DNA of 64,000 bases from Bin87 sp965220505 (GCA_965220505.1 CBDCQE010000001.1:1488001-1552000), one strand, 5' to 3'. Shown: positions 41,868 to 50,591, counted from the stretch's first letter. Notes: a model not told the origin generated them from the sequence alone. Made by a program: numbers and translations.

Positions 41868-42821
41868 ATGGCAGAGTTCACCAAAACCGTTACGATCAAC
41901 TGCCCGTATTGCGGCGACGGCGGCATTGTGAAGAACGGCCACAACGTCGCCGGAAACCAGCGGTACCGCTGTAAGACCTGCCGTAAGTCATTCCTGGACA
42001 CAGGCGCGGTGCATGGGCGCAAAGCTCCCAGCGAGATCATCGGCGCTGCCGTGCGGATGTACTACGGCGGGATGTCGTACAAGCAGATTGCGGAGACCCT
42101 GGCCGACACCTACGACGTTCCCGAACCCTCGAAGCAGTCGATCTATGCGTGGGTGAAGAAGTACACCGACGACGCGGTGAAGGCTATGGCGGAGCACCCG
42201 GCGCAGACCGGGCCGGAGTGGGTGGCCGACGAAATGATGGTGGACGTTGGCGGGGAAAAGATGTGGAACTGGAACGTCATGGATGCCAAGACCCGCTACA
42301 TCCTGGCGTCGTATCTGTCACCCCGGCGGGACACCAACGCGGCGACGCGGACGCTGCGAAAGGCCAAGCGGTTTGCGGCCAACGCGCCGGAGCGCATTCG
42401 CACGGACCGGCTGGGGTCGTACACCGAAGCCATCAAGCGGGTGTTCCCGGACGCTACACATATCCAGTCGGACGGGATCAAGGCCATCGTCAATAACAAC
42501 CTGTCCGAGCGGTTGCAGGGAACGTTCCGGTCGCGCACGAAAACGCTGCGGGGATTGGAGACCCGGCGGACGGGTCAGCGGTTCCTGGACGGTTGGGTGG
42601 TGACGTACAACCTGTTCCGCGACCACGAGGGGGCGGACGGGAACCCGCCGGCAGAGAAGGCCGGCGTCAGGCCACCGTTCGAAGAATGGGCCGACGTGGT
42701 GCGCGGTACGCCGGCCAGAGGGTCAGGTGTGGGGATACGGAAGCCGCAGCCGCCGAACAAGGGCAGGGCGAAACGGGGTCATGCCAGCGCCGGGCGTACC
42801 GCCAGCGTGAAGCGCAGATAG
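41868..42821 (+). mobile_element. DDE transposase of IS6/IS240-like type with N-terminal zinc ribbon
   Basis: The 317-residue protein has a zinc ribbon (CPYCGDGGIVKNGHNVAGNQRYRCKTCRKSF, about 10-40), a helix-turn-helix (GMSYKQIAETL), and an integrase core with WVADEMMVDVGGEKMWNWNVMD (first Asp), RTDRLGSY (second Asp) and NNLSERLQGTFRSRTKTLRG (Glu). This is the pattern of IS6-like transposases. It starts at ATG 41868. Matching terminal inverted repeats on both sides were not found, so the ends of the element are undefined. The C-terminus is basic (RAKRGHASAGRTASVKRR). Confidence 0.85.
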
Positions 42822-42941
42822 CCCCCAAATTGCCATCCACTGTAACCAAACGGAACCGGAGCAGGGCCACAATTGACACCCGAAACGGCGGCTGATAGGA
42901 TTTTCGCGCTGTTCAAAAACCGCTTTGGAGTAGTTGTACCG

Positions 42942-43151
42942 GTGTTTGCCAACAACGAAAGTAGCCCTTCGGGACCCTCGCGTCGACGCTTTTTGGGGGT
43001 GCTCGGCGCCGGCATCGCGGGGGCCGCAGTGGTAACGTCGATGCTGTCGTTCGGGCGGCGCAACAACACGGCCGAGGCGGCGAATGAGTTCCCCGGGCCC
43101 GGTTCGATGTTCCACCCGGCTCAAGACCCGAGGACTGACCCGCGTCGCTAA
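42942..43151 (+). CDS. Very small Tat-signal protein
   Basis: The frame encodes a twin-arginine signal (GPSRRRFLGVLGAGIAGAAVVTSML) followed by only about 35 residues (GRRNNTAEAANEFPGPGSMFHPAQ...). The GTG at 42942 with GGAG eleven bases upstream is the most sensible start; earlier codons in the frame have no signal. Such a short mature part may be an exported peptide or the remnant of a larger Tat substrate. Unknown family. Confidence 0.45.
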   Translation: MFANNESSPSGPSRRRFLGVLGAGIAGAAVVTSMLSFGRRNNTAEAANEFPGPGSMFHPAQDPRTDPRR

Positions 43152-43220
43152 CCGATCCGCCGACCAACGACTATTGCCACGGGGCAGCCGGTACGGCTGC
43201 CCCTGAGTTTTGTCTTCTGT

Positions 43221-44957
43221 TCAGCGCCGACCGAATTCGCGTTCCAACTGGTATTCGGAGAAATGGATCACCGTGGGTCGCCCGTGGGGGCAGTTGTGCG
43301 GATTTTCCGTGGTCTCCAGTTGGCGGAGCAGCGCGTCCATCTCCTCCGGCGCCAGCGTCATCCCCGCTCGTACGGCCCCGTGACACGCAACTGTGGCTGC
43401 CAGCGCGTCCTCTCGCTCCATCACTACCTGTTCCACCGCCACCGCATCCAGCAGATCAGACAATGCGACGGCCGGGTCGGGGTTGGCTCGGGCAGCCAAT
43501 CCGGCGGGAAGAGCACGAACCAGCCAGGCATTGTCCCCGAAGTGATCCAGCACAAACCCATAGTCCGCAAGCAGGTCGGCGTAGCTGCCCATAGTAACCG
43601 CCTGGGCCGCGGATAACTCGGCTGTGAGGGGAGCGAGCAACGGCTGCGAAGGTCGCTCGCCTCCTTGCATGCGCCGGCGGATCTGATCGAAGACGACCCG
43701 TTCGTGAGCCGCGTGTTGGTCGACCAGGTACATGCCGGACCTCCCCTCAGCCACAATATAGGTCTGGCGTATCTGACCGACGACACGCAGGTCTGCCAAA
43801 ACGTCTCGCAGCGACCCCTCGGCCCGGGCCAGCGTTGTGGTGGGCAGCGCGATGCCATCGGTTCGCGGCGGCGCACCACCAGTGGAAGGCAGGCGTGGAG
43901 TTTCCGGAGATGACGGTGGCGGCGGACCCGCATCGACGGGAGTGAATGATCGCGTCGCCGTCCGCACTGGAGCGTGCGCGACCAGTGCCTCCCGCACGGC
44001 CCGCTGCACCAGAGAAAACAACCGGTCTCCATCCCGAAATCGCACCTCTCGCTTGGTGGGATGGGAATTGACGTCCACCTGTTCGGTGGGTACAGAAATA
44101 TTGATCACAGCGAACGGAAAGCGGCGGTCCGGGAGGGTTCCCTGATATGCCTGCTCGATGGCGTAGTAGATGGAGCGGTCGTAAACCCAACGGCGGTTGA
44201 CCAGGAGGGTAGTGTAGGAACGGTTGCGCCGGTTGAGGTCCGGGGCGCCGGTGTATCCATCGACGGCCACCTCACCGTCGGTAAGCGAAACTGGCAACAT
44301 TCGACCGGCGACTTCCGCCCCATAGATGGACAGGATAGCGTCCTGCAACCGGCCGGACCCCGGGGTGCTGATCGCCTCGCGCCCGTCAACCGATAGAGTG
44401 AACCGGACCTCAGGGTGGGCCAGGCCATAACGGGTGATCACTTCCTGGATGCGCGCAGCCTCGGCCGCCGCCGAGCGCAGGAACCTGCGTCGGGCGGGTA
44501 ACTCACCGAACAGATCGGCGACCTGGACCGATGTACCCGGAGGGCACCCTTGATGCCGCTGTCCCACGCAAGCGCCGTGGCGAAACTCGATGCGGGCTCC
44601 CGCTTCCGTATCGGTCGGGCGCGTCGTGCACACAACCCGGGCAACGGCGGCTACGCTGGGCAACGCCTCGCCGCGGAACCCAAGGGTGGAAACCGTGTTC
44701 AGATCCTCAACCGTGGCAAGCTTGCTCGTGGCGTGGTGGCGAAACGCCAGGTCCAGTTCATCGGGCGCAATGCCGCAGCCGTCGTCGGTGACGCTTATTT
44801 CGGCGACGCCTCCTTCGCGGATGGAAACCGTGATGCTCGTTGCCCCGGCGTCCAAGGAGTTTTCCACCAGCTCCTTGACCACCGAAGCCGGCCGCTCAAT
44901 GACCTCGCCGGCCGCGATCTGGGCGGCGACGTGGGGCGGGAGTTGCTGGATCGGCAT
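43221..44957 (-). CDS. mutL: DNA mismatch repair protein MutL
   Basis: The 578-residue protein has the GHKL ATPase domain (IAAGEVIERPASVVKELVENSLDAGA, VTDDGCGI, TLGFRGEALPSV) and a C-terminal dimerisation domain. The latter contains DQHAAHERVVFDQI, close to the DQHA(x)2E(x)4E endonuclease motif but with Asp in the last position, plus ACHGAVRAG-like and CPHGRPTVIHF metal-site motifs. It is therefore probably a nicking MutL with a conservative change at one residue. No mutS is in the window. It is followed on the same strand after HicA with seven bases between them. Confidence 0.95.
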   Translation of the reverse strand: MPIQQLPPHVAAQIAAGEVIERPASVVKELVENSLDAGATSITVSIREGGVAEISVTDDGCGIAPDELDLAFRHHATSKLATVEDLNTVSTLGFRGEALPSVAAVARVVCTTRPTDTEAGARIEFRHGACVGQRHQGCPPGTSVQVADLFGELPARRRFLRSAAAEAARIQEVITRYGLAHPEVRFTLSVDGREAISTPGSGRLQDAILSIYGAEVAGRMLPVSLTDGEVAVDGYTGAPDLNRRNRSYTTLLVNRRWVYDRSIYYAIEQAYQGTLPDRRFPFAVINISVPTEQVDVNSHPTKREVRFRDGDRLFSLVQRAVREALVAHAPVRTATRSFTPVDAGPPPPSSPETPRLPSTGGAPPRTDGIALPTTTLARAEGSLRDVLADLRVVGQIRQTYIVAEGRSGMYLVDQHAAHERVVFDQIRRRMQGGERPSQPLLAPLTAELSAAQAVTMGSYADLLADYGFVLDHFGDNAWLVRALPAGLAARANPDPAVALSDLLDAVAVEQVVMEREDALAATVACHGAVRAGMTLAPEEMDALLRQLETTENPHNCPHGRPTVIHFSEYQLEREFGRR

Positions 44958-44963
44958 AGGCAG

Positions 44964-45221
44964 TCAGTCGCGGATGAGGCCCAAGCGAATAAGGTCCTCT
45001 TCGGTCCATTGGGCTTGCCTCTCGATGACGCGGCGCAGAGTTCCCAAACTGAGGGTCTGGCCCCGACCGTGCCAAGCGAGCGTTACGTTCCGATGGGTGG
45101 CGTAGTCGCGATATTGGCGATGACCGCCACCTCTACCGACAGGCACAAAACCGTCCCGGAATAGTGCGCTCTCAATCTCGCGGGCAGTTATGTTTCTGAT
45201 CCGTTGGTAGTTTATGGGCAT
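44964..45221 (-). CDS. HicA-type mRNA interferase toxin
   Basis: The 85-residue protein (start ATG 45221) reads ITAREIESALFRDGFVPVGRGGGHRQYRDYATHRNVTLAWHGRGQTLSLGTLRRVIERQAQWTEEDLIRLG, a clear HicA/YcfA double-stranded-RNA-binding-like fold with the catalytic His in GGGHRQY. It lies 36 bases after a HicB-like gene and just upstream of mutL. HicA cleaves mRNA when freed from HicB. Confidence 0.88.
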   Translation of the reverse strand: MPINYQRIRNITAREIESALFRDGFVPVGRGGGHRQYRDYATHRNVTLAWHGRGQTLSLGTLRRVIERQAQWTEEDLIRLGLIRD

Positions 45222-45257
45222 AGGAACCGAGACCAACCATGGATCCACTCATCACTG

Positions 45258-45749
45258 CTATCGTATTCGGATCTCTTCAACCGGGTTGCTCCGGGTTTCA
45301 GGCGTAAAGATCCGCGAGACCAGACCACCCGTGCGGGTTTCTCTCAAGGTTCGCCGAGCGTGTATTGCCGCCAAAACATCGTCCATGGCTATGTATATCA
45401 TCCGATAGACATCATCGGGGCCGGCGAAGGAGAGGCCATCCACAGGCATGCCGCCGTGTGAGGCTATCGCGTCAGGGTACTCAGGAGCACATTTGACATG
45501 GAGAAAATCCGGCGCATCTTGAATGCTGGGTTTAGAGAACTCCCAGGGTGGGCTGGGCGTGACCGGCCATTCAATCATGCCTTCTTCGATTTCCCCGACT
45601 ATCATCTCGAGGACTTCCTTGATGTTGGCGGCCGCCTCTTCCGGCGTACTTCCGAATGTGGCTGCCCCCAAATGCTCCCACGCTGGATAGTACGATTGCC
45701 ATACGTCCTCGTCTGGCTCAATCACCACCTTGAATGCCAGCAAATCCAT
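45258..45749 (-). CDS. HicB-family antitoxin with extended C-terminus
   Basis: The 163-residue protein starts at ATG 45749 after GGAGG. Residues about 3-60 (LAFKVVIEPDEDVWQSYYPAWEHLGAATFGSTPEEAAANIKEVLEMIVGEIEEGMI) are the partially degraded RNase H fold of HicB. The ~100-residue remainder, including YPDAIASHGGMPVDGL and DDVYRMIYIAMDDVLAAIHARR, is longer than in standard HicB and lacks an evident DNA-binding domain. Order here is antitoxin then toxin. Confidence 0.8.
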   Translation of the reverse strand: MDLLAFKVVIEPDEDVWQSYYPAWEHLGAATFGSTPEEAAANIKEVLEMIVGEIEEGMIEWPVTPSPPWEFSKPSIQDAPDFLHVKCAPEYPDAIASHGGMPVDGLSFAGPDDVYRMIYIAMDDVLAAIHARRTLRETRTGGLVSRIFTPETRSNPVEEIRIR

Positions 45750-45805
45750 GGTGTTACCTCCCACCAACTTTACAGCCTGTCACGAGACACCGCCCGGGCA
45801 CGCCG

Positions 45806-46243
45806 CTAGAACAAGGGGATCTTAGTGCCCTTGGCGCGGTACTGGCGGTCTTCGGAGTCGCCGGTTTCCTGGAAATCACAGATGATCCGGTAAATGCGAT
45901 CCATCTCGTGGTCGACGCTTCGGGAGAAGAAATAGGGCGGCACCCAGACACCGCCGAAAGCCGCCACGATCTCAGGATAATCGTCGATCACGAACTCGGG
46001 TTCCACCGGAATCTTCAACTCCGGTAAGCGTTCGTGAAAATGATGCGTTGGTTTCTCATATACGCCGGATACGAACCGATGCAGGTCGTGCTTCTCAATC
46101 ACCTCCCAGCGCTCGCCCATGCCCGACCAGATGTAGATCTCATGGCCGTCATCAAGGAGTTTCTGAAAGGTGTCCACGGTGCCAGGGCGAAGGGTGTCGT
46201 CCAGGCCCAGTATGGTGTAGTCGACGTCGAAAAATATTTTCAT
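45806..46243 (-). CDS. HAD-superfamily phosphatase-like protein
   Basis: The 145-residue protein begins MKIFFDVDYTILGLDDTLRPG with the DxDxT motif (Asp6, Asp8), has YIWSGMGERW as motif II and EFVIDDYPEIV as motif IV, with no obvious cap domain. It is probably a small phosphatase. It lies 48 bases downstream of the ArsC-like gene on the same strand, so the two may be cotranscribed. Confidence 0.85.
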   Translation of the reverse strand: MKIFFDVDYTILGLDDTLRPGTVDTFQKLLDDGHEIYIWSGMGERWEVIEKHDLHRFVSGVYEKPTHHFHERLPELKIPVEPEFVIDDYPEIVAAFGGVWVPPYFFSRSVDHEMDRIYRIICDFQETGDSEDRQYRAKGTKIPLF

Positions 46244-46291
46244 AATCGGTTTGTTGTCCTGGCGGCGTTGCGAGTGTCAGCGCGGATCGAA

Positions 46292-46654
46292 TCAGGAACC
46301 GAGCGCTTCGGTCATGGTCTTGACGCTCGCCCCTACGATCAGGCGGTCACCCAGACGCACGATGGGACGGCGCACCAGGCGCGGCTCTTCGAGCATCAAC
46401 GACAACTTCCGTTCATCGGAAAGGTCGGCCGCGTTCAGGCCCATTTTCTTCAGTGACGGGCTGCGCGCGGCAAACATGCCAGTCACGCCCGGCTCTCCCA
46501 ACTCGGCGACGAGATCACGTAGCTCCGTTTCGGAGAGTGGTTCTTTGAAATAATCGCGTTCTTCGACCGTGTAGCCGTTTTGTACGAGCAACTCTCGCAC
46601 CTTGCGACAGCTGCTTCAACGTGGCCACCAGTACATCGTCGCTGTAGCGCCCAT
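46292..46654 (-). CDS. ArsC/Spx-family thioredoxin-fold protein, candidate selenoprotein with in-frame TGA at codon 13
   Basis: From ATG 46654, five bases after GGGAGG, the frame reads MGATATMYWWPR, TGA (46618-46616), then SSCRKVRELLVQNG and on through ERDYFKEPLSETELRDL, FAARSPSLKKMGL and EEPRLVRRPIVRLGDRLIVG to a stop at 46292, 120 residues in all. Family members have CxxC after an N-terminal strand (usually PxCSTCRK); here the first Cys position is TGA, giving UxxC. A 29-nt hairpin directly follows the TGA. Without decoding, the protein would lack its first strand and redox residue and have no good start. Selenocysteine in the redox site of an ArsC-like protein is the simplest reading; a Cys-to-stop mutation (TGC or TGT to TGA) is the alternative. 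Confidence 0.75.
46587..46615 (-). promoter_or_regulatory. Candidate bacterial SECIS hairpin directly after the TGA
   Basis: In the transcript, the 29 bases after UGA fold as AGCAGCUGUCGCA paired with UGCGAGAGUUGCU around loop AGG: 12 of 13 positions pair (one G-U, one G-G mismatch). A guanine in the apical loop fits bacterial SECIS elements. The loop begins 13 bases after the UGA, slightly closer than the 16 or more usually quoted, so function should be treated as probable, not proven. Confidence 0.6.
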
Positions 46655-46795
46655 GGGATCCTCCCGACGAACCCGGTAAACATTGGTGCGGCAGTCGCTA
46701 TTTTATAACGATATTGGGCTTTGGCATAAGTGGGGCGCACGTAAATTTTGTGTAATGTCCAAGGCGCCCCGAGTGGGGCAAGCAGGCGTTCACTG

Positions 46796-46804
46796 TGCTA
46801 TAAT
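46796..46804 (+). promoter_or_regulatory. Extended -10 promoter of rpmB
   Basis: TGC-TATAAT, a perfect -10 with an extended TG motif, lies 33 bases upstream of the L28 start codon. No good -35 is visible, which is acceptable for extended -10 promoters. Confidence 0.65.
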
Positions 46805-46836
46805 CTGCGGCACCACGGAAGCAGGGAACACTAATC

Positions 46837-47049
46837 ATGCAGTGCCAGATATGCAACAAGTCCGGTATGACCGGCAACAACGTGAGCCACTCCAACCGCA
46901 AGACCAAAACGCGGTGGAAGGCCAACGTTCATAAGCAGACGTTAGCCATTGACGGCAAGCCGACCCGGGTAAAGATCTGCTCGCGGTGCCTTCGCACGAT
47001 GTACAAGCCACCCCGGGGCAAGAAGGCCAGGGCCAGAGCGGCCGCTTAG
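46837..47049 (+). CDS. rpmB: 50S ribosomal protein L28
   Basis: The 70-residue protein reads MQCQICNKSGMTGNNVSHSNRKTKTRWKANV and ends in a basic tail. It keeps two CxxC pairs (CQIC near the start and CSRC near residue 50), so it is the zinc-binding form of L28. A TATAAT promoter lies 33 bases upstream, and it is not in an operon with rpmG here. Confidence 0.95.
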   Translation: MQCQICNKSGMTGNNVSHSNRKTKTRWKANVHKQTLAIDGKPTRVKICSRCLRTMYKPPRGKKARARAAA

Positions 47050-47098
47050 CGTCACAACGCTGGACCCGGTTGAGCATTAGGAGCGAAAGTGTTCGCCC

Positions 47099-47797
47099 CT
47101 ACATTTTTCCCGGAGACATGCCGGAAACCGTGTCCCTCAGGGCGGCCATAGCCTCCGCCACCGACTGATCGCGGTTGAAAATCGCGGTACCAGCGACCAG
47201 GATTCCGGCGCCGGCCGCCACTGAATCACGGGCGGTGTAATCGGCTTTCACCCCGCCGTCGACCTCCAATTGCACGGAGTAACCGTTGTCGTCGATGGTG
47301 CGATACAACCGGCGCAGCTTCCCCATTGCTGATGGGATGAAGGACTGACCGCCAAACCCCGGGTTGACGGTCATAACCAGCACGATGTCCAGGTCCGGCA
47401 GCACCTCTTCGACCGCCGCTATCGGTGTCGCCGGATTTATGGCGACGCCGACCTGGCAGCCCTGCTCTTTGATGTAGCCGACGGTGCGGTGCAGGTGAGT
47501 ACAGGCCTCGGCATGCACCAGGACCTGGTCGTTGATGTCCTTGACCAATCCCGGCAGCAGCCGGTCGGGCTCATGGACCATGAGGTGGATGTTCAACGGC
47601 AGGGACGTGGCGCTTCGAATGGCGTCCACAACAACCTCGCCAAAGGAAATATTGGGGACAAAACGGCCGTCCATTACGTCGACGTGGATCAGGTCGGCCC
47701 CGGCCGCCTCAGCATCTGCCACCTGCTGGGCCAGGCGACCGAAATCGGCCGCGAGGACCGATGGAGCGATCTGGACGTGCGCGGCGGTGGAGGTCAC
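47099..47797 (-). CDS. rpe: Ribulose-phosphate 3-epimerase
   Basis: The 232-residue TIM-barrel enzyme interconverts ribulose 5-phosphate and xylulose 5-phosphate. Motifs: QIAPSVLAADF, HVDVMDGRFVPNISFG with metal-binding His and Asp, NIHLMVHEPDRLL, LVMTVNPGFGGQSF and LEVDGGVK. It starts with GTG overlapping the argH stop (GTGA), so it is translated after argH, an unusual functional pairing. Confidence 0.95.
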   Translation of the reverse strand: MTSTAAHVQIAPSVLAADFGRLAQQVADAEAAGADLIHVDVMDGRFVPNISFGEVVVDAIRSATSLPLNIHLMVHEPDRLLPGLVKDINDQVLVHAEACTHLHRTVGYIKEQGCQVGVAINPATPIAAVEEVLPDLDIVLVMTVNPGFGGQSFIPSAMGKLRRLYRTIDDNGYSVQLEVDGGVKADYTARDSVAAGAGILVAGTAIFNRDQSVAEAMAALRDTVSGMSPGKM

Positions 47798-49155
47798 GGC
47801 GCCTCGGCAGCCAACAGGATCTGCCTGGCCCGGTCGATGCCTTCGGCAACACGGTTGGACGCCGTGCCGCCCGGGTTGTCGCGTGCGGCTACCGACGCGG
47901 CGGCGGTGATGGCGTACACGTCCTCGTCGAATTGGGGCGCGAAACGGCGGTATTCGGCCATCGGCAAATCAGAGAGGGACAGACCGTCGGCCTCGCAATG
48001 CTGGCACAGGCGGCGCATGACGCCGTGGGCGTCGCGGAAAGGCACGCCCTTGCCCACCAGGTAATCGGCCAGGTCGGTGGCGAGCATGTAGCTCTCGCCA
48101 GCCAGGGATTCGACGCGGTCGGCGTTCAGTTTCATCCCGGGCAGCATGTCGGCAAAAACGGACAGGGTTGACAGCAGGGTGTCCACGGTGTCGAAGAAAC
48201 CCTCCTTGTCCTCCTGCAGGTCCCGGTTGTAAGTCAGGGGCAGCCCCTTGAGAACCGTCAGAATACCCATCAGGCTGCCGTACACCCGGCCCGTTTTTCC
48301 CCTTGCTATCTCCGCGAAATCGGGGTTCCGCTTCTGGGGCATGATGCTGCTGCCGGTGGTGAATTCGTCAGCCAAACGCACGAAGTCGAACTCGCGGCTG
48401 GACCAGATGACAATCTCCTCGGACAGCCGGGAAACGTGCATCATGGCAATTGCCGCAGCAGAATGAAACTCGGCGAGGAAATCCCGGTCGGCAACGGCGT
48501 CCATGCTGTTCGGGCTGATTTCTGAAAATTCCAGGGCCGAGGCAACGGCGCGGCGATCCGTGGGATAGGGCACGCCGGCCAGCGCGCCGCTGCCCAGCGG
48601 GAGCACGTCCATCCGGGCCGCGCAGTCAGCGAACCGGCCAACATCGCGTTCCAACATCTCGAAGTAGGCCAGCATGTGATGGGCAAACAGAACCGGCTGG
48701 GCGCGCTGCAGATGAGTATAGCCCGGCATCACGACGCCAACGTATCTCTCCGCCAGAGCGACGAGGGCCCGCTGCACTGATCGCAAGCCTGACACCGTGT
48801 CGTTGATGGCAGCCCGGGTGTAGAGGCGCATGTCCAGGGCAATTTGGTCGTTGCGTGAGCGCCCGGTGTGCAAACGCGCCCCGGCGGGACCAATCAGGTC
48901 GGTCAGCCGGCTTTCAATGTTCATGTGCAGGTCTTCGAGGGCAGGATCCCAAGGGAAATCGCCCCGCTCGATTTCTTCCTGCACCGCGGTAAGGCCGTCG
49001 ATTATCGCGTCGGCGTCGTCCTCGGCAATGATGCCCTGCTTGGCAAGCATAGCAGCGTGGGCCTTGGAGCCGGCGATATCCTGCCGGTAAAGCCTGCGGT
49101 CGTAGTCTATGGAGACGGTGTAGTCGCTGTGATCCTGCATTAGCGCACAGACCAT
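47794..49155 (-). CDS. argH: Argininosuccinate lyase, shortened N-terminus
   Basis: The 453-residue enzyme splits argininosuccinate to arginine and fumarate. Family signatures are clear: LHMNIESRLTDLIG, LHTGRSRNDQIALDMRLY, MPGYTHLQRAQPVLFAHH, and the fumarase-superfamily loop TGSSIMPQKRNPD. The usual opening LWGGRF is absent: the protein begins MVCALMQDHSDYTVSIDYDRRLY, which aligns a dozen or so residues into other ArgH proteins, and no WGGRF is encoded in the 45 bases before it. The preceding gene ends there, so truncation through rearrangement is possible. Activity probably remains. Confidence 0.93.
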   Translation of the reverse strand: MVCALMQDHSDYTVSIDYDRRLYRQDIAGSKAHAAMLAKQGIIAEDDADAIIDGLTAVQEEIERGDFPWDPALEDLHMNIESRLTDLIGPAGARLHTGRSRNDQIALDMRLYTRAAINDTVSGLRSVQRALVALAERYVGVVMPGYTHLQRAQPVLFAHHMLAYFEMLERDVGRFADCAARMDVLPLGSGALAGVPYPTDRRAVASALEFSEISPNSMDAVADRDFLAEFHSAAAIAMMHVSRLSEEIVIWSSREFDFVRLADEFTTGSSIMPQKRNPDFAEIARGKTGRVYGSLMGILTVLKGLPLTYNRDLQEDKEGFFDTVDTLLSTLSVFADMLPGMKLNADRVESLAGESYMLATDLADYLVGKGVPFRDAHGVMRRLCQHCEADGLSLSDLPMAEYRRFAPQFDEDVYAITAAASVAARDNPGGTASNRVAEGIDRARQILLAAEAP

Positions 49156-49200
49156 CGGCGTACCGATAGTCAGGAGGTTGTAGTCGGGGAGCCGGGCGGC

Positions 49201-50016
49201 TCAGGCGTCCAAATAGGCGAAGCTGGCGGCAAGGTTCTCGAAAACGTCGTCGTGCGGCGGGATTTCCATGACCGCCGGCCCGTCATACGACTTGCCCTCC
49301 AAGATGCGGCGCATGGCCCGGCAGTCCAGATCGCCGTCGTCCACACTGCCAATGGCGACGCCGTCGCGAGCCTGCTTGAAGTGGACGATCTTGATGTAGT
49401 CGGCGGGCAGATTGGCCAATTCGTCCAGCGGCTGGCTGTCCGGGTGGCGGCGCAACTGGTTGGTGGGATCGGGGCACAGGCCGAGATACTGCCCTTCCTC
49501 TGCGGTCAGTTGTGCTCGGGCCTCGCTGACCAACCGGGCCATCGAGCGCAGTGGCTGTCCCGAGTTTTCCATGGAGAAGATGACCCCCTGGCGAGCCGCC
49601 TCTCGCACCAAGGGGACAATCCGGCCCACCGCCTCGGCGACGTCATCGGCCGACTCCCACGGCGTATCGGAGGTCCCGGGGTCCACGGTGCGCAGGTGGG
49701 GCGAACCGCCGCCAACGAGGCGCGCCGCCTCCAGTTGGGATTGGTACAGTCCGCCCTGTGGATCGATGTCGGTGGTGATGCACGGTAGCGCAACGGCCAA
49801 GTCGAAGGTGAGCTCCGGGAACCGAACCACGACATCGGCGAGGGCGGTCAGGTTCGGCCGCCAGTCCTGGTCTTGGCCCGATTCGGCGAGGCCCAGGCAG
49901 GTCTGGCGCAGTTCGATGTGGCGCGCGCCGCGGTCCTGGGCGTTGGCGATAAGATCGGCCAGGTCGGCGTCGTCCAGCTGGTTCCGCCAGGAATTGGTAA
50001 TTGCCCCGTAGATCAT
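49201..50016 (-). CDS. Sugar phosphate isomerase/epimerase-like TIM-barrel protein
   Basis: The 271-residue protein starts at ATG 50016 (GAGGGGGA upstream). It shows the xylose-isomerase-like barrel: RGARHIELRQTCLG, VIFSMENSGQPLRSM with a metal-binding Glu, YLGLCPDPTNQLRRHP, YIKIVHFKQARDG with His, and VMEIPPHDD. Members isomerise sugars or act as endonuclease IV-like proteins; the substrate is not visible. It lies 45 bases upstream of argH on the same strand. Confidence 0.85.
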   Translation of the reverse strand: MIYGAITNSWRNQLDDADLADLIANAQDRGARHIELRQTCLGLAESGQDQDWRPNLTALADVVVRFPELTFDLAVALPCITTDIDPQGGLYQSQLEAARLVGGGSPHLRTVDPGTSDTPWESADDVAEAVGRIVPLVREAARQGVIFSMENSGQPLRSMARLVSEARAQLTAEEGQYLGLCPDPTNQLRRHPDSQPLDELANLPADYIKIVHFKQARDGVAIGSVDDGDLDCRAMRRILEGKSYDGPAVMEIPPHDDVFENLAASFAYLDA

Positions 50017-50231
50017 GGTGTTTTGTCCCCCTCGCGCTCTGACCACGGATCACCCGTGGGCCCAGGATCATCGATGCTCCGCTACCGGGCATCGCCACCC
50101 GAAACTATACCGCAGCAGGCGATTGCGCTCAACAACGAGCATGGCGACACATTCCTCGCCGGGCGGAAGAAACCCTATGCTAGAATTACGATACGAACAA
50201 ATGCCCATCAAAATCAGCAGGAGGCCAACCC

Positions 50232-50591
50232 ATGGCCGAGTTGTACAGTGAACGATGCACGGCCTGCCGACGCGATTCCCCCCACGTCACTGAAGCCGAA
50301 GTCGCGGTGTTGCACCCGGCGGTGAATGACTGGGCGCTGATTGACGAAACCGGCATTCCGAAGCTGGACCGGCAGTTCCGGTTCCGTAATTTCGTGCAGG
50401 CGTTGGAATTCACCAACGCGCTGGGCGAGTTGGCGGAATCCGAGGGTCACCATCCCAGGCTGACCACCGAATGGGGACGGGTCAGCGTAACCTGGTGGAC
50501 GCATAAGATCCGCAACCTCCATCGCAACGATTTCATCATGGCCGCGAAGACGGACCAGTTGTACGCCGAGCACGCGCCGGCGGAGGGATAG
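50232..50591 (+). CDS. Pterin-4a-carbinolamine dehydratase
   Basis: The 119-residue protein carries the family's active-site segment EGHHPRLTTEWGRVSVTWWTH, and its start includes an extra CTAC pair (RCTACRRDSP). It dehydrates 4a-hydroxytetrahydropterin, recycling the cofactor of aromatic amino acid hydroxylases, and has been linked to molybdenum cofactor proteins as well. No hydroxylase gene lies nearby. TAGAAT about 60 bases upstream (50171-50176) may be its -10. Confidence 0.9.
   Translation: MAELYSERCTACRRDSPHVTEAEVAVLHPAVNDWALIDETGIPKLDRQFRFRNFVQALEFTNALGELAESEGHHPRLTTEWGRVSVTWWTHKIRNLHRNDFIMAAKTDQLYAEHAPAEG

Noticed and set aside
41256..42895. Complete insertion sequence with defined ends
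   Set aside because: The inverted repeats on the left have no counterpart after the transposase at 42821-42895, and no target duplication was seen.
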